Part shown: positions 23,506-35,656 of the stretch, in pieces
How positions within the stretch are numbered: the first letter of the stretch is position 1
How the letters are laid out: the number at the start of each line of letters is the position of its first letter
DNA from: Nipponacmea schrenckii
Taxonomy: Eukaryota; Mollusca; Gastropoda; Lottiidae
Length of the DNA stretch: 64,000 nt
NCBI GenBank assembly: GCA_030562195.1
Contig: JAUJPP010000006.1
Location: 372,001-436,000 of the forward strand
Reading direction: 5' to 3'
The notes under the pieces: generated by a model
Seen by the model: the letters and a program-made list of their open reading frames with translations, nothing else
What the model was told of the DNA's origin: nothing
The model's database searches: none
Translations under genes and position numbers: made by a program

Positions 23506-25342
23506 AAACACGTGGTATATAAAAACGTGCCACTTATTATTACAATGAAGCCTATAGAGACCTTGCTAAAATTACCACGAGTGACAAATAGACAGTCCCG
23601 TTTGTTACCCTAAAAATTTTGTCTAATCATCTTTAAAATATCATCGACGATAAAAAAAACGGCACAAGCAGAGAATTCCACTAATTAAAACCTCGCTCCA
23701 AGTTGTATAGGGCTCATAATAAATTGTGTAATGCAGGTTATGCTTACAGTTTTGGACACGTGGTGCGACTTTTCATCATGAAATGCTTCCTCGTTTACGA
23801 TTGATTTACTTCCCCGAATTTGTATTTGCTTGGTTTGTTTAACGTTTTTGAAGAGTTTCCTCCCTTGAACTATAATTCTATCAGTAACCTCCCTTGATTT
23901 GTTGACATAGGGACAAAGACTTCTGTTTCCACGTTAAATCACAAAATTCAACTTTTTCAAGAAATCTCGTTGAAAAATTTCCAATATGTCACATCCTGGT
24001 CAATACTTGGGTTCTATACAAAAATTTAATATATCATGACATTGGTATACAAGCTTTAGCATAATATGGTTTTTGGTGGATGAGTCCTTGTAAATAATAT
24101 TTTCATCAGTTACCTCCCTTGAACTATAAAATTTGTTGGTTCAGAGATAAACTTTCTGACATGCCTCAGTGACCATTTGCTTTGCCAGTAAGCCAAATCG
24201 TGAGAGCTTAGTATACAATATAAATATTTGTTAGGATATATTATCAAATCGCTGAACTCAGACTATGTGACTGCGAGTGCCGTAGCCTTACTCTTCGTCC
24301 TACACAAGTCTCCTGTCCTTAAGGCCGATGTAAGTCAATGGCAGGTTAGCTTAATTGAGATGTTGGGTATAATTTCATATTATTGCCAATACACGTATAT
24401 CAATCACGGAGAAGTTTGTGTCCCGTCAGTGATACTCGGCGGGTCTTGGTGTCACAAATTTCATTACTTTATTAAACTCATCAAAACATTAAAATTGGAC
24501 ACGTGATTGGTTAACAGATCTGTTATCAATATATCAACCAATCAGATTTCTTCAAAGTATTTACAATTAAAGATACACCAATAAACTTGTAAAACTAGCC
24601 CGCGACCCTTTAATACTAGGCTATTAAAATATTGTCTAACAAACAACAAACAAGTTCAACCACTGAACGATATCATAACCTCGCTCTCATAACATCGGCA
24701 CAACTTGGTTACCTCGCATCAAACATGCCATTTACGGTTACAACCGTTGAAGCGAATCGTTAATCCGAAGAACTCCCATGATGATTTGTGAAACAGTTTT
24801 GCAAAAAATATTGCTCACTGCAACATATACTTTTAATCTAAATTTATATATTGTTTTGATAAACATTGTTATGAGTTCTGTAGTTTGTGTTGCACGTTAT
24901 TATTGAAATTATCACAGTTAACGTCATGCAGAACAAAAAGAAGAAGTGACAATAAGTAGACTGAAATCTTTTTCGTTTGTTGGAAAACATCCAGTTGCCA
25001 GGTATTGGTTTACCATTTTGTTTTCTATTTCATTTGTCCAGGGAACATTAACGTATAAACAGCTTCAGTCTACTAAACGTTCAGACACTAACCCAATAGG
25101 GTGTAGATAATATCGATATACAACTTTTATTTTGAAGTCAATGTCATTTTCAGACATTTCGGACTATTAGGGATGCGGGAAGGTAAATAGTTGAGAGTTT
25201 AATCAGTTAATAGAGATTAATACATCTTGATTGACAGCTCGTACATCACAGTGGAAAGTATGCAATAACTATATTAATTTGTTATACTTGGTATCAACAC
25301 CCATCTACAGGGAATACCTTCACTCGACTCTCAACCACCAAC
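23506..25342. other. Upstream flank of gene 2
   Basis: AT-rich intergenic sequence leading to the signal-peptide exon of gene 2. The phrase 'GAACTATAA... CCTCCCTTGA' occurs twice (about 23870 and 24115), suggesting an old internal repeat. No gene recognised. Confidence 0.35.
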
Positions 25343-25406
25343 ATGAGGACTTTAACTATTATTTTAACTTTTTTACCAAATTTTATTTCTGCATCTATAC
25401 CTACTT
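25343..25406 (+). CDS. Gene 2 exon 1: signal peptide
   Basis: ATG after ACCACCAAC. Encodes MRTLTIILTFLPNFISASIPT and ends in phase 1 at T|GTAAGT, exactly like exon 1 of gene 1. A typical secretory leader with likely cleavage after the ISA/SAS region. Confidence 0.7.
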
Positions 25407-28400
25407 GTAAGTTTTTTAATATTTTTTTCTTATAAAAGTTTTCATTTATTTATTAAATGTTTCATTTTATTCATTCATTTTTGTATTTAAATTGTACAAT
25501 CGCGTACTTGTGTTTCAGTGCAAAATGTATACAATAATAATCGAGAAATGAAATGAGATCTGTTAAGGGGCATCAGCACCAAAACGTGCTATAAAGGACC
25601 TGAATACGATTTAAAACAAGAAGTAAATGCATTAACACAATAAATAAGTATCTAAGAATCCATGAAAAGGGTTGACAAAACAGTTTTAAAAAATAAATAA
25701 CCCAAAAAGGGCATAAAAACAAAGTAGCAAAAAACAACAATAACAAAAAATAAAAAATACCTTTCAAAAATTGAAATACAGATTAGTGGTTTAAAAATGC
25801 GACAACCTTCTTATAAGGAGAAGGTTGCATAAATAATTGAGATGTTTTGTATTTTAAATATTAAGTATTAAATAACTTTAATTACCTATAAATGATTTAA
25901 ATTTACAAATTTGGCAATGTTCAAATTTAAATAAGCAACTACTATAGTATTGCAAGTACTATTACTTTAATTTTAATATTAAATATTCATATTTCATTTA
26001 TATTACCAAATTCTCGGATCTAAAAGTTGAAAATTTATTGGAAATATTAAACCGCGTGGAAATTTAAAGTTTAAGTGTAATAATTATATTAATTTATTCG
26101 ATTGCCAAGATAGCTTTCAAATTTAGTATCAAATTTGAACTATTATAACAGTCATCATACTATATATAGAATAACTACTTGACTCTGTAGGAATTTGTAT
26201 TAATAATATTTCGTTAATTTTGTTAGTGTATTAATGAGAGGATGTCCAATTAAAAATTCGAGTTATTTCCCGTCTTAACAGTTCTGATAACTAATGGAGT
26301 TTATATATATAGATATATTGAAATAACAGCCATACAGGATCACACAGTTCATTATTGTTCTTAGATCATTGTTACAGAAAACCATTGACTTTCTCCCAAC
26401 AACACTGCCTTTCTGAGCATGTGAAATGTTGATTTAAAAAATAGTAACACTCTTTACTACATATTTTTAAAAATTCACCTCATTGTACACTGTATATTAT
26501 GTTCTTCATTACCAACATAACCAACATTACCAACTAACATCTCAGAAGAAAAGCCATCTCGTTTCATGTTAAACAATCTAGTAAAACGTATTAGATGGAC
26601 AGATTCGCAATTCGTTAGACCAATTATACCCTGGTCTCAGAACGGGATATTTTTTGCTAATCTAATTAGTAAAAGTGTTCACAACTCACAGTCGTAATTT
26701 GAGCATGCAAATCCATGTCTGACTAGAATTATCAGCATTTGAAAATTGATATGACGACTTGCAATTTCTTGTGACCCAATATATAGAAAAGACATAGAAC
26801 TAGTAAGTTGGATTATTTTTAAACAAATTATGCGATTTTGTGAATAACCCAGCTCAACCACCCAGATATTGCGAATCTCCCCATCAATCGCCTTATTTAA
26901 AATCCCCTTTATTATATATGTATATTCATTACTACCAATCTATCTTTTACAATTCCATGCATCATTTATACAAACTTTGCCAGTAAAACTGCTTACGAGA
27001 CTAATTTTCTGTCCTCATTTAATCCCGCGGACACAAATACCATCGCATCACTACCACCATTTCGTTTGTTAATTAATCAACTCTTTATCAAATTATCATT
27101 ACTGAAGAATTTAAAACACGGAATGTATTTCATGGCTTCGTCATCATTTGAATTTACAATTTTACTCTCCAGTGTAATCAGAAATTGATTCGCAATCTAA
27201 TTAAGAGATAAGATAGTGACCTCGGGATAGAGAAATGTCGATATATCGTCAATTGAATTACTCATTCATCCAGTTGGTAAGCCGCTAAGGGCGTTGATGG
27301 ATGAATAGATGGGGATATTTTGAAATCAATCAATTAAAAATATTAATTAATGTTTAATTACTATATAAGGGTGGTGTCTTTGTTTCAGTGTAACCATTGG
27401 ATACGAATTTCTTGAATGTAGATTTCGTATTCATATACAATATATTTCGAATATTGAATCATAGCATAAAAGGTATTTAAACTTATTTAGAAAAGGACTT
27501 ATTTTATCATTCTTCAATCAACTGTCAGTGACGTATCTCGAAAATATCTTGGGCACTGGGCAAACATGTGAGTTTAGACCTGAAGGGACGGGGTTTGGGG
27601 CTGCCAAAGGTCCGCAGATGGCACCCCATTTTAAGACAATCACTAGACAATATACTATTCCAGGGAAAGGGGGGGGGGGGGTAGCATAGATTGCAGCAGT
27701 AATTAATCATTATACCGTTTCGACAAATTAACGCCATGCCAAGAACAACCCCTAAATACCCCACGGACAGATATATACTTTAATAGAGTATGGCAATAAT
27801 AATTGAAACAGAGAAAAACCTCACAGCCTCGTCGGCATTGTCTCGGTAATACTTCTAATACTACAATTTATATGTTTTATAACGTCTCTATCTCTATGAT
27901 AAGGGATTAATAAGCTTTATTAGTGAGAGATTGGGATATAAACGGCAATGCCACTCCTTTTGTGTTTTTCAGCACCAGGAAACACTCCGCAAAAGTAATA
28001 AATATCACACGCTGTCCAACTATATCTATATCACACCGATAAAGTACAACAAATGACAGTGTGTGTATGATTAAAACTTGAGAGAAATAATTAATTCTGT
28101 CAATTCTGAATAATAATAGCATTAAAACTGTGTTTATATCGAGATTTATAGTCCACCTTTCTAGTACAATTATCTATTATAGACGGCCATTGGCACCATT
28201 AACATCAGTCCTACACCATTCTCGTTGCTTCGTTTCGACAAATTTCCACTAACTGTCAAGGTTAGGAAACTGTAAATATAAGGGGAGGGGGTGTAGAACG
28301 CCCGACAGCATTTATTGTAGATCATCCGCTTATATCGTAAAATTATCTGACTGTTAAAGGGATACTGCGTCTTAGAATGAACATAAATTTGAAAATTTTA

Positions 28401-31400
28401 AACTTGGCCAATACGAGCCTACATTGATCAGTAGATATACCTGCTGCCATAAATAACATAAATAAATATCTAAAAACTTAGTAATTATCCATAAAGATGC
28501 ATTTGATTATTGATAAACGCTTAATACTGTTAATTCTGTTACTTTTGGATGATCGCAGATTTTGCTCTTTCAGATTGTCGACTTCCGACAAAGTACCTGG
28601 TTGCAACTGTAATTTTTTCAGACATGATGGTGTTGAAAATCAACCCACTCTCAGACACTGATTGAAGCATATTTTGTTTTGATGAATTGTTTTTGTATAG
28701 ATAAAGGAATATCAGTTTGTTCCCTAACGAGTCAGATGGCGGATTAAGTTCCACAAATCTTGAGGGTACTGTACTGAAGATAAATATCATTTTACAGTGA
28801 TGGAATTAAATCTTAACCGTGGTATTAATAACATTCAACTAGAATAATCACGAATTTAAAGTTAAATACCCCCTGAAGACAGAAGAGTAATCTTGATAAA
28901 TAGTGTGTTCTCTAATCTATTATTTTAGCACAATGTAATATGATCGGTGATATTAATTATTTATATCATAAGATTAAACCGCACAGCAATTTACAACATT
29001 TATCGGCTGATAAGAAAACGGAATTAATCCCATCCTACATCTCAATTTAATAAACCTTATGTTTTCTTGTTCTGTCCGTAATTGAAAACCTGTTTTAGTT
29101 TTTAGTTACACTGCCAATAGAGGACAATTTGCCGAACAAGTGCATATTTATATATTAATAAGTATTAAAATGGAAATTCATTTCCACATTCTAAACCTGA
29201 GTAGCCTCTATCATCCAGTCCATCAGGATAAAATCTTCATTTCATCAACAGAAGATGCATATAAATAAAACAAGTACTAATGATCCGAACTGAAATACGA
29301 TACACGAAATCCAAAACAATAATTTTAACCAAATGTTTCAACCAATATTGTATCGTATAATCGTAGATTATTTATTGTATGTATTTGATTATAGATATTA
29401 TGGATGAACAATGTGGTCAGACGGTGAACATGGACTCAGAATCTATCGAGAGTGGACGTTTACTACTCAGACGACCAGAGGCGAGTGGGTTAAGAAACAA
29501 CAACTGTGCTTTATATATCAAATCACCCAGCGGCAAGAATCTTGTCTTTTATTTCCGTCATTTACAAATAGAAACACCGTTTGGTTGTGATCGAGACTAT
29601 GTAGAGGTGTATGAGGGTCTCAGTAACAAAAGTAGGTCATTGATAGGTAAGCACGTGTATTTTACATATTTGCTACAGTAGGAAAAGAAAGACGAGTCAT
29701 AAACATTAAGCCTATTTTATAAGGATTTTCGACTTCGGTGAGAGCAAAAATTCCTAATAAGGTGTTCTGTTCTGTATTTTTAAGGGAAAAATTGTGGAAG
29801 TTTACCGCCAAGTACAGCTTTTACCACTACAACACCCTACGCTCTGATCGCCTTTCAGCGATATCTACAATTCTTTCACGATCAGTTTGAACTGATTTTT
29901 ACAGCTTATCACAAAGGTAAGAACATATAGTTATAGTTTTTTAACGAGCAGTTGTTATGACAGTAAAGACTACATCGTGGATCTGATAATCCACAGTGAA
30001 GTCTATAAAAACCCCTTTTGATCGTGATTTGAGTTTATACCTCTAATTGTAGAGTCCGTATTGTCAGCAGTCTAATTCAAATATAGACCAGAAGCCTGTC
30101 CCGTTTTAGATCTGATGTGACTTCAACCGATAATGTACACATGGATTGTTAGTCTGAACTGTGAGATACGACTGGAAATATAGTCCTTTAGCCAGTTTTT
30201 TCTATCATACAATGTTTATTTTCTAGGTGTATGCGATAACGATGAATTCACCTGTAACAATGGTCGATGTATTCACAATTCTCTGTACTGTAACGAATAC
30301 AACAATTGTGGAGACGGTTCTGATATCTGTGCCCTGACGACAGCTGAGTTAGTTGGTGTGGTAGTCGCCTGTGTGGTTGTTATTATAGTAATTGCTGTTG
30401 TTGTGGCGGCTGTATTTTTCGTTAGAAGGAGAAGATTGAGGAGACAACAGGTATCTGGAGGAATTTGATTCTCTCCCCTTATATCTATTTCTCGGCATGC
30501 TTTGTCTGGAATTTGGCTTCATTATTTCATTTCTTTCATTCAGCATGATTATATACACGTGTCTGTATTCTTTTTTACTGTATTTTCTTATCGCATTGTT
30601 ATGTTTTACTATATTTATCCCATAAATATTATTTTGAAATTTATTAGATGTTAAAAAAGAAATACTAAAAAGGCCGCAAATGGTTTTAAATGATCAGACA
30701 TTTAAATTTGTGTTGAAAATGGGTTTTGGCATTTGAATTTTTTTTAGATGTTTCAAAGCAATATTACAAATGCCTCGAATAGTGTTAAATGAACAAGTTT
30801 GTTTCTCTTTGATAATTTGAACCTTCATTTTTCATTTGTAAATATCACATCATATATGTATCGTCATATCGAACGTAAAGTATCACCAATATTATATTAT
30901 CACTATCTATTGTGTTGTATTTTGGTTCTTTTTGAAGATTGGTAGCACCTATAGACGATAGTTCTTAGATGTTTACTGGAAACATGAAACTACCTCCAAA
31001 CTACTTCCTGTCATGCGGATACGGGAAGTTCCGGTCATTTGTAAACAGTAGTTCCGGTTATTATGTTATGTTGTTTTTTGTTAATCCAACTTCCGGTTCT
31101 TATTAATGGCATTTTAATACCTGTTATTTAGTAATTGTTTCCGCTTACCAAAACGATTTGATCCAAAAAAAGTAGGAAAATAAATTATAGAAAGAAAAAT
31201 CATATTAATGGTAATGATTAAAGCATTGTCGTCAAATCACCTGAATCTCTTGAAGCGTTTTAAGAACTATATTAGGTCCAGCAATGTCGTGCGCATAGGT
31301 ATCAATATGCAGGCATAATAATCAACATGTATTCCATATTTCTTATGACATCTATAGATGGATTAATGATCTATAATTAAGCCTCGTGGCAATAATCTTT

Positions 31401-34400
31401 GTCCACTTTACAGCTATATTTGATTGAGTTATGTAAAACAAATTGAAGTCATATTTATGTTTATAATATTTATTTTGATGACGCAGTAGGGAAATCGTGC
31501 AATATTGGTAATAATTTAAGAATGTTTTAAGATATAAGCTTATTTTTGAACCTACGGTTTCATTGTTCATTAATGTAGATATTACACACTAATATTTAAA
31601 ACTATATTTCAAGTCGTTTAAAAAACTATTTTGTGATAAATTGTAATACAAATGATGCTTATGTATTGAGCGCCTAATAGCATTATCCGTGGAACAACTG
31701 GTTAATCTACTGTTATTCTAGACTGTTTACTAAAACTATCCTGCAAAAATCAGATGTCATGCGAAATGTCCATATTACTCACTAACGTCCTTGGCTGGTT
31801 AATGGCTCCATACTGTGTATTTAAACGTTGCTTGTTGGCTCTTGCATGTGTTTTCTGTCTATTCTAGTCATTCTTGATGTAAAAAATGTTTTCATCTCTT
31901 CTTTTTGCATGTTTGTATTTTTGTATGATTCATTTAGTAAACTTTACCTAAACAAGCTTTCTTTCTTCTTTCAATATTCTATAGTATAATCCAGAGAGTG
32001 GAAACTCTAAAAGGGGTGGGGTCTTGGAGGTGTGATGGAGTTCATTTCCTTTGGTTGATATACAGATCAAAAATCATGTTTTTACATGTAGTAATATTGA
32101 ATGAATACTCTTTAAATAACATAGAATGCAGAATTTAAACACCTTCTTATCAACTTTTCCCTTTTCCCTCCGTATGGGTTTAAATAAAGACCACTTCAAC
32201 TATCACTTCAGTTAAGTAGATAGTCCATCAGTCCATCAAGGTGTAGCAGTTGGACTTAAAAAAAAACTGCAAATACATACTGAAACGCGATCGAATACTG
32301 AAAACCAGCGCATAAAACTCGATTAATATAATTATCCTTCTAACAGAATAGTAGGTTGTATAACTCCATGTCAGTTCATTCGATAACGAACAGTGGAATA
32401 CAAAATAAAGACGCCCTGCATTACATCGTTGGAGAAATCGACGAACAAAAATAGGTTTTTACCTCGAGTTAGATACGAACATAAATAGATGTTTACCTCG
32501 AGTTAGATACGGAACATAAATAGATCGTTTACCTCGAGTTAGATACGGAACATAAATAGATTGTTTACCTCGAGTTAGATACGGAACATAAATAGATTCG
32601 TTTACCTCGAGTTAGATACGGAACATAAATAGATCGTTTACCTCGAGTTAGATACGGAACATAAATAGATCGTTTACCTCGAGTTAGATACGAACATAAA
32701 TAGATCGTTTACCTCGAGTTAGATACGGAACATAAATAAATCGTTTACTTCGAGTTAGATACGGAACATAAATTGATCGTTTACCTCGAGTTAGATACGG
32801 AACATAAATAGATTGTTTACCTCGAGTTAGATACGGAACATAAATAGATCGTTTACCTCGAGTTAGATACAGAACATAAATAGATCGTTTACCTTGAGTT
32901 AGATACGGAACAAAAATAGGTTCTTTACCTCGATTTAGATACGGAACATAAATAGATCGTTTACCTCTAGTTAGATACGGAACATAAATAGATCGTTTAC
33001 CTCGAGTTAGATACGGAACATAAATAGATCGTTTACCTCGAGTTAGATACGGAAGATAAATAGATCGTTTACCTCGAGTTAGATACGGAAGATCAATAGA
33101 TCGTTTACCTCGAGTTAGATACGGAAGATAAACAAATCGTTTACTTCGAGTTAGATACGAAACATAAATAGATTGTTTACCTCGATAGATCGTTTAAATG
33201 GAGTTAGATACGGAACATAAATAGATCGTTTACCTCGAGTTAGATACGGAAGATAAATAGATCGTTTACTTCGAGTTAGATACGAAACATTAATAGGCTT
33301 GCAGTAAGGTTATTTAATACTAGAATCAAGATAAACTATATTATTTGGATAGTCCAGTATATCTTGTAGATAAATTTTTCATTTTGGAGAAGCATCTATG
33401 ATGTTTGACCAATTATATCTGACCAAGGCAATTTGTCCTTATTAGCTCAACTTGTGCTTCAAAGAAGAACACATTTTTTAATGCAGATTCATTATAAAAT
33501 GTAGTATATAGTCAATTTAACTCTCAACTCCGGAATACAGCGCATTTAACGCGTTTTATTTTTTGGACATGAAGTTATAATGTAATAAATACCCGACTAT
33601 TCAGTAAATACTACTATGTCTACAATTTATTCAGTAGGAAATAAGGATCTAGATATTTAATACTTCATTAATTCATTAGGAGTCTAGTAGATCAAGGACG
33701 AGTATTCATCTCCATCGGGGTTAGAACCCTAATGTATAATTCAAGGGTGTTTATATTGAAATGAGGCAATGACGAGTACCATAAGAGTCTCTGATATGAG
33801 AAATGTTACATGTCGAACAAAGGGGAAGGAGGTATTAAAACACACGATGACCGTTTGATGCCAAAGCCTGTCTGGGGATAGAAATCCATTTCAACTAATA
33901 TGGAAATGCCAACCCTTCCAATAATAGATAGTATAAGCAAGGCAAGCCAACTAGTGACATAGCGCAGAATTTTAAAAAAAAATTGTATTACATGCCAAAC
34001 AAATTCTTATGCTGTAATTGTAATATGATAGATGTCCATAGAACAGGTAATGTGGGATGTGCCATCCCATTAGGGGGGACTCAGACCAATCTTCTCATCA
34101 TTAATTTCTAGAAGCTACATCTTATAAAACAAATTCTACTGTTGTCTCATACCACCACGTGCTCTTTTCCAATAATAAAATGTTGCCACTCTACGAATAG
34201 GTTTGTCATTTCATAATCCTTCCATTTAACTAATATTATAACTGTTATGCATTATCTGTTTTAGTTTGCAAGAACGATGGACTTTTATAGTTCGTTCAGT
34301 CGTCAGAAGTCTCATGGTTTAGACTGGTTCCCACTGTATAGTCACCCGGCAGTGACACGACACGATTCCCATAGAATCAAGCTTCTGGATCCAGCAACTC

Positions 34401-35656
34401 TAGAAACCGACCATCCATCTGATCCTGCAGTTTGGGTCAGGGACCATCCTCATCGTAATCCAAGTAGCAGATTGTCATCTCCTACAATTTTTAATATAGA
34501 TCGACCTCAGCGATCTCTTTCATTCGCGAAGGGGGATTATCCGTATGAAGTTACTGAAGACAGACCAAAATCACTATATAACATAGCTCACTCACCACCA
34601 CGACGATCTCAATCACTGTATGTTACAGATGGATCAAATGCAGCCATCGACAAGCGTCCATATGTTCTTCCAACTTACTCTTACCAACCAAAACGATCAC
34701 AGTCAATGAACGTTGGAAACGGACGAAGTGCTCCCTTAGAAAAGCGTCCATTTGTGCCAAGATTGCAAAATCAGGATGAATATCCTATGACATATATGGG
34801 CAGAGCGCCTGAGGTAGAATCGTCTTACAAGGAACCCAGAATCGAAGTACCAATTCGCGAATCGTGGGCATCGGAAGATAACAATGCTTATACTCCATCC
34901 ACTGCCTATCCTTATACCACCAAACTAGAATTACCATATCCTTACACGGGTTCTACAAACTTCATTGGTCCACAAGAACCACGAAAGACAACCCACCATA
35001 AAGTCAACGATGGCGATTACCCATACATGACTCGATTTCCAGTTCCGGTTGAATCTCGAGCATCCGATCATTCACGAAATAGACGAGAACATCTTGATGA
35101 TTGTCTCATCAGCTTCCGCTCGTATCCCTCGCCCGTACCGGAAGCTGACATCGCACTTTATCGACCTAAACTCAAAGATGCTCTCGGCTACGATGAGGTC
35201 GACAGTCGATTGAAATCCAGATCTCAACCAGATCTCAGCAAGATCTATACCACTTCTCTTCCAAGGAGTTTTCCTGCCCAAAGAAACCACTCTCTCCTGG
35301 GAAAAAATAAAACAAAGAAGGAGAATAAAACCAAAGCTTTTACTTCTAACGCCCACTTTACTGACGTTAATAATACTGATTCTAGAAACCGAAAACTTCA
35401 AATCGACAAACATATACTTCCGGCTACAATTCAACAACTCACACCATTGAATGCAGTTGCTGGTCAGGATACCACTGATGGGTCAACTGGACGCTCCCCT
35501 CGACAACATCTAGTATCGGGACCTGTTCTTAAGAGCCACCGGGGAGGTCCTGTACAAATCGAAGACAGATCTCAAGGCAGTAGTGACGGGCTCTATAATT
35601 TTGATCAACAACAAGATGAGATTTACTATCCTCCCAAATCAACTTTCAGATTATAA
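25343..35656 (+). CDS. CUB-LDLRa single-pass membrane receptor, gene 2, with long cytoplasmic tail
   Basis: Joined model: 25343-25406, 29395-29646, 29785-29916, 30227-30450, (optional 31985-32029), 34265-35656. Without the optional exon this is 2064 nt and 687 residues. Intron phases are 1, 1, 1, 0, as in gene 1. Predicted order: signal peptide (1 to about 18), CUB (about 25-149), LDLRa (about 150-184), TM helix (about 191-214), RRRRLRRQQ stop-transfer, then a roughly 460-residue disordered tail rich in Pro, Ser, Tyr and Arg. It is a tandem paralogue of gene 1. The extracellular half is comparable in size, but the tail is far longer. Function is unknown; the tail looks like a signalling or scaffold docking region. 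Confidence 0.72.
25407..29394. other. Gene 2 intron 1
   Basis: About 4 kb, AT-rich. It contains a 12-nt G run (about 27669-27680) next to a 27525-27690 segment starting CAGTGACGTATC that may be a DNA-transposon remnant, and a truncated MITE (28354-28545). No further exon recognised. Confidence 0.5.
28354..28545 (+). mobile_element. TTAA-flanked MITE, copy B (3' truncated)
   Basis: Intact left end TTAAAGGGATACTGCGTCTT then AGAATGAACATAAATTTG, and the family phrase AAACTTGGCCA ... ACCTGCTGCCATAAATAACA. Sequence similarity fades after ATTCTGTTACTTT near 28545, so the right half is missing. Confidence 0.75.
29395..29646 (+). CDS. Gene 2 exon 2: first part of CUB domain
   Basis: Acceptor TTGATTATAG|AT, donor ATAG|GTAAGC, phase 1 at both ends, 252 nt. 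Begins IMDEQCGQTVNMDSES and ends with CDRDYVEVYEG, the CUB acidic loop. Confidence 0.85.
29785..29916 (+). CDS. Gene 2 exon 3: second part of CUB domain
   Basis: Acceptor TATTTTTAAG|GG, donor AAAG|GTAAGA, phase 1 at both ends, 132 nt. Encodes KNCGSLPPSTAF, then RYLQFFHDQFELIFTAYHK, the second cysteine pair and final strand of CUB. Compared with gene 1 it lacks the SDDSAHGEGF stretch and is 9 nt shorter. Confidence 0.78.
30227..30450 (+). CDS. Gene 2 exon 4: LDLRa module and transmembrane helix
   Basis: Acceptor ATTTTCTAG|GT, donor CAACAG|GTATCT, phase 1 in and phase 0 out. LDLRa pattern CDNDEFTCNNGRC ... CNEYNNCGDGSDIC, then a Val/Ile/Ala-rich helix of about 24 residues and RRRRLRRQQ. As in gene 1, the last acidic residue of SDE is missing (SDI). 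Confidence 0.85.
31985..32035 (+). CDS. Gene 2 possible alternative exon
   Basis: After the acceptor TCTATAG, a phase-0 block reads YNPESGNSKRGGVLEV and then TGA (32033-32035). Either this is an alternative terminal exon giving a tail of only 16 residues after the stop-transfer, or it is spliced at GAG|GTGTGA to give a 45-nt in-frame micro-exon before the 34265 exon. Both options fit the phase of the flanking exons. Confidence 0.4.
   Translation, partial: YNPESGNSKRGGVLEV
32441..33297 (+). repeat. 36-bp minisatellite, about 24 copies
   Basis: Unit contains GTTTACCTCGAGTTAGATAC then GGAACATAAATAGATC. Most units are 35-36 bp, with point variants such as GAAGATAAA and TACTTCGAG clustered at the 3' side. 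CTCGAG recurs in most units. The array lies in the intron between the TM exon and the long tail exon of gene 2. Confidence 0.97.
33298..34264. other. Gene 2 intron, part after the minisatellite
   Basis: AT-rich intron, no exon or element recognised. Ends with the acceptor CTGTTTTAG at 34264. Confidence 0.45.
34265..35656 (+). CDS. Gene 2 last exon: long cytoplasmic tail
   Basis: Open without interruption for 1392 nt, including the stop. The acceptor TATCTGTTTTAG and phase 0 match the donor at 30450, so I read it as the receptor tail. If it were a separate gene it would start at ATG 34277 (459 residues). It is low-complexity, with repeated RSLSF, RRSQSLYV, KRSQSMNV and SRSQPD motifs, and a duplicated block with KRPYV and KRPFV. 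It also has YPYE, YPYT and YPYM motifs. The R-x-x-S sites look like targets for basophilic kinases or 14-3-3. The C-terminus ends STFRL, which could fit a class II PDZ ligand. No known domain. Confidence 0.7.
   Translation, partial: FARTMDFYSSFSRQKSHGLDWFPLYSHPAVTRHDSHRIKLLDPATLETDHPSDPAVWVRDHPHRNPSSRLSSPTIFNIDRPQRSLSFAKGDYPYEVTEDRPKSLYNIAHSPPRRSQSLYVTDGSNAAIDKRPYVLPTYSYQPKRSQSMNVGNGRSAPLEKRPFVPRLQNQDEYPMTYMGRAPEVESSYKEPRIEVPIRESWASEDNNAYTPSTAYPYTTKLELPYPYTGSTNFIGPQEPRKTTHHKVNDGDYPYMTRFPVPVESRASDHSRNRREHLDDCLISFRSYPSPVPEADIALYRPKLKDALGYDEVDSRLKSRSQPDLSKIYTTSLPRSFPAQRNHSLLGKNKTKKENKTKAFTSNAHFTDVNNTDSRNRKLQIDKHILPATIQQLTPLNAVAGQDTTDGSTGRSPRQHLVSGPVLKSHRGGPVQIEDRSQGSSDGLYNFDQQQDEIYYPPKSTFRL

Noticed and set aside
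27525..27690. hAT-like element starting CAGTGACGTATC
   Set aside because: The other end and a TSD could not be found; the poly-G run obscures it.
35072..35437. Minus-strand 121-codon frame
   Set aside because: Antisense shadow of the gene 2 tail exon.
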